This document shows, one piece after another, positions 6,844 to 8,627 of a stretch of DNA of 8,627 bases. A program made the translations under genes and the position numbers. The notes under the pieces were generated by a model that did no database searches, was not told the origin of the DNA, and saw only the letters and a list, made by a program, of their open reading frames with translations. Source of the DNA: CAUZJO01 sp963580245 (lineage in GTDB: Bacteria; Sumerlaeota; Sumerlaeia; MVZB01); NCBI GenBank assembly GCA_963580245.1, contig CAUZJO010000169.1, forward strand, positions 1 through 8,627. Reading direction: 5' to 3'. Numbering within the stretch: position 1 is the first letter of the stretch; every line of letters begins with the position of its first letter.

Positions 6844-7779
6844 TTATATTTTGATTTCTCGCGGAGGTTGATTGGATTCCACTTTTCCTTCGATCGGACG
6901 CTGATAGAAACGCTGCGTGGGATAGGCGAATTCAATGTCGGCGTGCGGGCCGAACACCGCGAGCACGTTTTCCCAAATCGACTGCTCGACGCCCCGGCGG
7001 CGGCGCGGTGGGCAGACGTAGCGAATCGTCAGGCGCACGCCGTTGTCGCGCACGGTGGTGTAGACCGTCGGCGTCAGTTTGGAATAGAAGATCATATAGG
7101 TCTGCGAGGCCTGGCGCACGCTGCGCTCCGCTTCCTCGGCAAACCAACCGGCGTGCTGCTCCACGATCCCCTGTAGCAGCTCCTTGGCCTTGCGCCAGTC
7201 GCTCTCGAACGTGATCTGGACCGGGCTCTCGTTCCAGATGTACTGAAACCCCCGGCCGTAATTGGCCAGGTGCTCCTCGAAAACCTTGCCATTGGGGATA
7301 TGGACGATGCGGCCAGTGCTCTGGTCGGCCTCGACCCAGTTGCCGATCTCCATCAACGTGAACTGGAAGATGCGTAGGTCGATGACGTCGCCCCCCACCC
7401 CGCCGATCTCGATCCGGTCGCCCACCTGGAACGGCCGCCGCGACAGGATAAACACCCACCCCACCAGGTTGACGATCGGCTTCTGCAAAACGATCACCAC
7501 CCCCGCGCCGACCAGTCCCAGGACCGTGGAAAGCTCCTGGAGCCGCTCGACCTAAATATAGCAAACGACGACCAGGCCAACGCCGACCGCCGTGTAAAGC
7601 GAAGTCTTGCGCCAATGGTAACGGACCCGCACGTCCTCGATGCGCCGAAACGCGATGCGCAACACCAGCCAGCGCACCATCCCGATGACCAACAGGATCA
7701 AGACGGTGGCCAGAACCTCCCCACGGCGTTCCGGGCCGATGGCGAGATGCTCGCCGATATACTGAACTAATCGGTTCAT
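6844..7779 (-). CDS. Small MscS-family mechanosensitive channel gene interrupted by an in-frame TAG
   Basis: Read through, the gene encodes 311 residues: N-terminal membrane helices (about 20-42 and 58-76), the pore-lining helix and its start 77-113 (ELSTVLGLVGAGVVIVLQKP), then the cytosolic beta domain opening with RRPFQVGDRIEIGG and GDVIDLRIFQFTLMEIGNWV. Further on are HIPNGKVFEEHLANY and a C-terminal alpha/beta region. These are characteristic of MscS channels that release solutes on membrane tension after osmotic downshock. Codon 76 (7552-7554) is TAG, where relatives in my recollection have Trp (TGG). The frame and the family similarity continue unbroken on both sides. As read, translation would give only a 75-residue membrane fragment, unless it restarts at a GTG near 7500. 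ATG 7779 has only a weak ribosome binding site, but a stop lies upstream with no other start between. The 3' end faces acpS. Confidence 0.87.
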
Positions 7780-8018
7780 TGGACGATGCGCGGCCCCGCG
7801 ATCCGTAGTCTTTCTGATTCCCCACCACTTCTATCATCTCGGCCAGGCATCTATCCAGGTCGTTCTGATTCGCGCGGGCCTTGCGTTCCCCGTTTTAACG
7901 GCCGGGCGGCGCAGGGGGACCGAATCGGCGTCTCAGATCAAAACGGCCGCGCCGGCCGCCGTGGGTCGCCAGCGCGCGACACGTCCAAAACGTGAATTCC
8001 GCGAAGGAGGGTATCTCA
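7780..8018. other. Intergenic region upstream of the channel gene with GC-rich dyads
   Basis: There is no protein-like frame. It contains CCGTT-TT-AACGG, a perfect 12-bp palindrome at 7890-7901, and a GC-rich dyad with ACGGC/GCCGT arms at 7943-7962. The similar string AACGGCCG occurs in both. These could be operators or RNA structures for the channel gene (minus) or the right-hand genes (plus). No clear promoter was identified for the channel gene. Confidence 0.3.
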
Positions 8019-8288
8019 TTGACTAATGTGGATACAAAATATAGTATCTCGGCGCATAAGGGAATGTCCCCGAACTTTGTCGGAAATCAAGGCCGGGTTC
8101 GCCACGGAAACAGGCTACCGAATCTGCTTGTACCGCGCGAGCTGGCCCAATGCTATACTCCGCCATTTTCGGGCGTCTTTGATGCCCAAGACGATGACAA
8201 TGGCGTGGAAATAATTCGGTTAGGCCCTGCGCCGGCTGCGTCCGCGAGAAGAATGAATTGGACTGGGACGGAAGGCCCATACCGATGA
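8019..8288 (+). CDS. Possible small hypothetical protein (89 aa)
   Basis: A TTG at 8019 lies eight bases after a strong GAAGGAGG (8003-8010) and opens a frame of 89 residues (MTNVDTKYSISAHKG...) that ends at TGA 8286-8288, overlapping the next gene's ATG in an ATGA arrangement. These two signals favour a real gene. Against it: the composition is not strongly coding-like, I recognise no family, there is no signal peptide or membrane segment, and an extended -10 promoter motif falls inside it. It may be a decayed gene. Confidence 0.25.
   Translation: MTNVDTKYSISAHKGMSPNFVGNQGRVRHGNRLPNLLVPRELAQCYTPPFSGVFDAQDDDNGVEIIRLGPAPAASARRMNWTGTEGPYR
8151..8159 (+). promoter_or_regulatory. Extended -10 promoter candidate for the TPR gene
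   Basis: TGCTATACT matches TGnTATAAT at all but one position. No good -35 lies 17 bases upstream; a TTGTAC is 20 bases away. A transcript would start near 8166, about 120 bases before the ATG at 8285. Confidence 0.35.
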
Positions 8289-8458
8289 AAAAGAAGCAAC
8301 TATACTATCCAGCCATCCTTCTGCTCGTGACGACTTGCGATTGTGGGCTGATTGGCATCCCGGCGAAAAACGTTTATCATTATATTGAAGAAGGGAAAGA
8401 ATACGCGAGACATCAACAGTTCGACTTGGCGGAAGAAGCCTATCTTAGTCGATCCTGA
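8285..8458 (+). CDS. Truncated TPR-type exported/lipoprotein-like protein
   Basis: ATG 8285 follows GGAAGG by nine bases and gives 57 residues. Residues 1-17 form a short signal-like segment (MKKKQLYYPAILLLVTT) followed by CDCG. Cys18 could be lipidated, but Thr at -1 is unusual for a lipobox. Residues about 31-55 (YIEEGKEYARHQQFDLAEEAYL) match the first helix pair of a tetratricopeptide repeat, a protein-interaction module. The frame stops at once with SRS-TGA, far short of normal TPR proteins. One base further along, the frame reads VDPEKDPLPNNNG, like the end of a TPR unit, before another stop at 8505. The gene therefore seems frameshifted and cut short near the IS3-type sequence. Confidence 0.55.
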   Translation: MKKKQLYYPAILLLVTTCDCGLIGIPAKNVYHYIEEGKEYARHQQFDLAEEAYLSRS

Positions 8459-8627
8459 AAAAGACCCCTTGCCCAACAACAATGGGATCAAAACGCTGGT
8501 GGGTTGAGCGACTGATGCGCAAGATGGGGCTGTTGGCCATCACGCCGGGACCGCATACGAGCAAGCCCGCCCCCGGACACAAGTTCTACCCCTACCTGCT
8601 GCGGGGTGTGCAGATCGAGCGGGTTAA
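8449..8627 (+). mobile_element. IS3-family transposase (orfB) fragment, 5'-truncated, runs off the window
   Basis: From about 8494 one frame reads KRWWVERLMRKMGLLAITPG, then PHTSKPAPGHKFYPYLLRGV and QIERVN at the edge. This is the region before the catalytic DDE core of IS3-type OrfB (typically KRVxRLMRxMGLxAIYPKPRTS, then YPYLLRGLxIERPNQVW). The frame is closed by TAG at 8446, so OrfA, the start of OrfB and the left terminal repeat are absent. The piece is either a remnant or joined by rearrangement. The DDE residues would lie beyond the window. Confidence 0.75.

Noticed and set aside
6833..6860. Shared terminator between acpS and the channel gene
   Set aside because: Only short AT-rich sequence with a 4-bp dyad is present, with no stable hairpin followed by a T tract in either direction.
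7552..7554. TAG reassigned to an amino acid in this organism
   Set aside because: It rests on one codon only. A nonsense mutation or base error is simpler, so this is kept as a check and not a claim.
6932..7837. 301-codon minus-strand frame overlapping the channel gene
   Set aside because: It is a shifted reading of the MscS gene; the translation is Arg/Gly/Pro-rich and has none of the MscS motifs.

Overview
The window most resembles a piece of an uncultured, GC-rich bacterium. Its best lineage clues are a Thr-Pro-rich linker in a LamG-type secreted protein and a type IV pilin-like protein whose hydrophobic stem continues into VPNFLEAQTRAKV. I associate that pairing with deep lineages such as Sumerlaeota, Hydrogenedentota or Omnitrophota. 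This is inference from remembered family patterns: there is no rRNA, tRNA or other phylogenetic marker here. There is no CRISPR array and no phage module.

Layout from left to right. Bases 1-1512 (minus) hold a secreted LamG/concanavalin-fold protein whose C-terminus runs off the left edge. Its unusually structured leader occupies 1513-1841. Bases 1842-2220 (minus) hold a small pilin-like gene with a frame break at a G7 tract. Bases 2221-2632 contain no gene I can name. Bases 2633-3507 (minus) are a compact two-gene unit, a six-helix membrane protein and an overlapping winged-helix regulator. It is driven by a promoter with a perfect 10-bp inverted repeat over its -10 element. On the plus strand, 3914-6832 is a second two-gene unit: a large cytoplasmic hybrid-like sensor histidine kinase (broken by a single-base frameshift) and holo-ACP synthase AcpS, joined by an ATGA overlap. 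AcpS converges tail to tail with a small MscS-type mechanosensitive channel gene (6844-7779, minus) carrying an in-frame TAG. The right end holds a poorly supported small ORF, a truncated TPR-type lipoprotein-like gene and a fragment of an IS3-family transposase.

The main theme is the number of reading-frame lesions. The kinase, the membrane protein and the pilin each need one base skipped to restore the reading frame. The channel has one nonsense codon, and the TPR gene is truncated just before the IS fragment. This may reflect consensus errors in an assembled sequence, real gene decay, or (least likely) recoding. Sequence alone cannot decide.

Functionally, the window joins envelope or surface functions (LamG protein, pilin, channel, membrane protein) with signalling (kinase, regulator) and lipid cofactor metabolism (AcpS). 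I found no convincing new defence, secretion or biosynthetic system. The items most worth following up are the operator-like palindrome with its regulator/membrane-protein pair, the kinase-acpS coupling, and the set of frame breaks.
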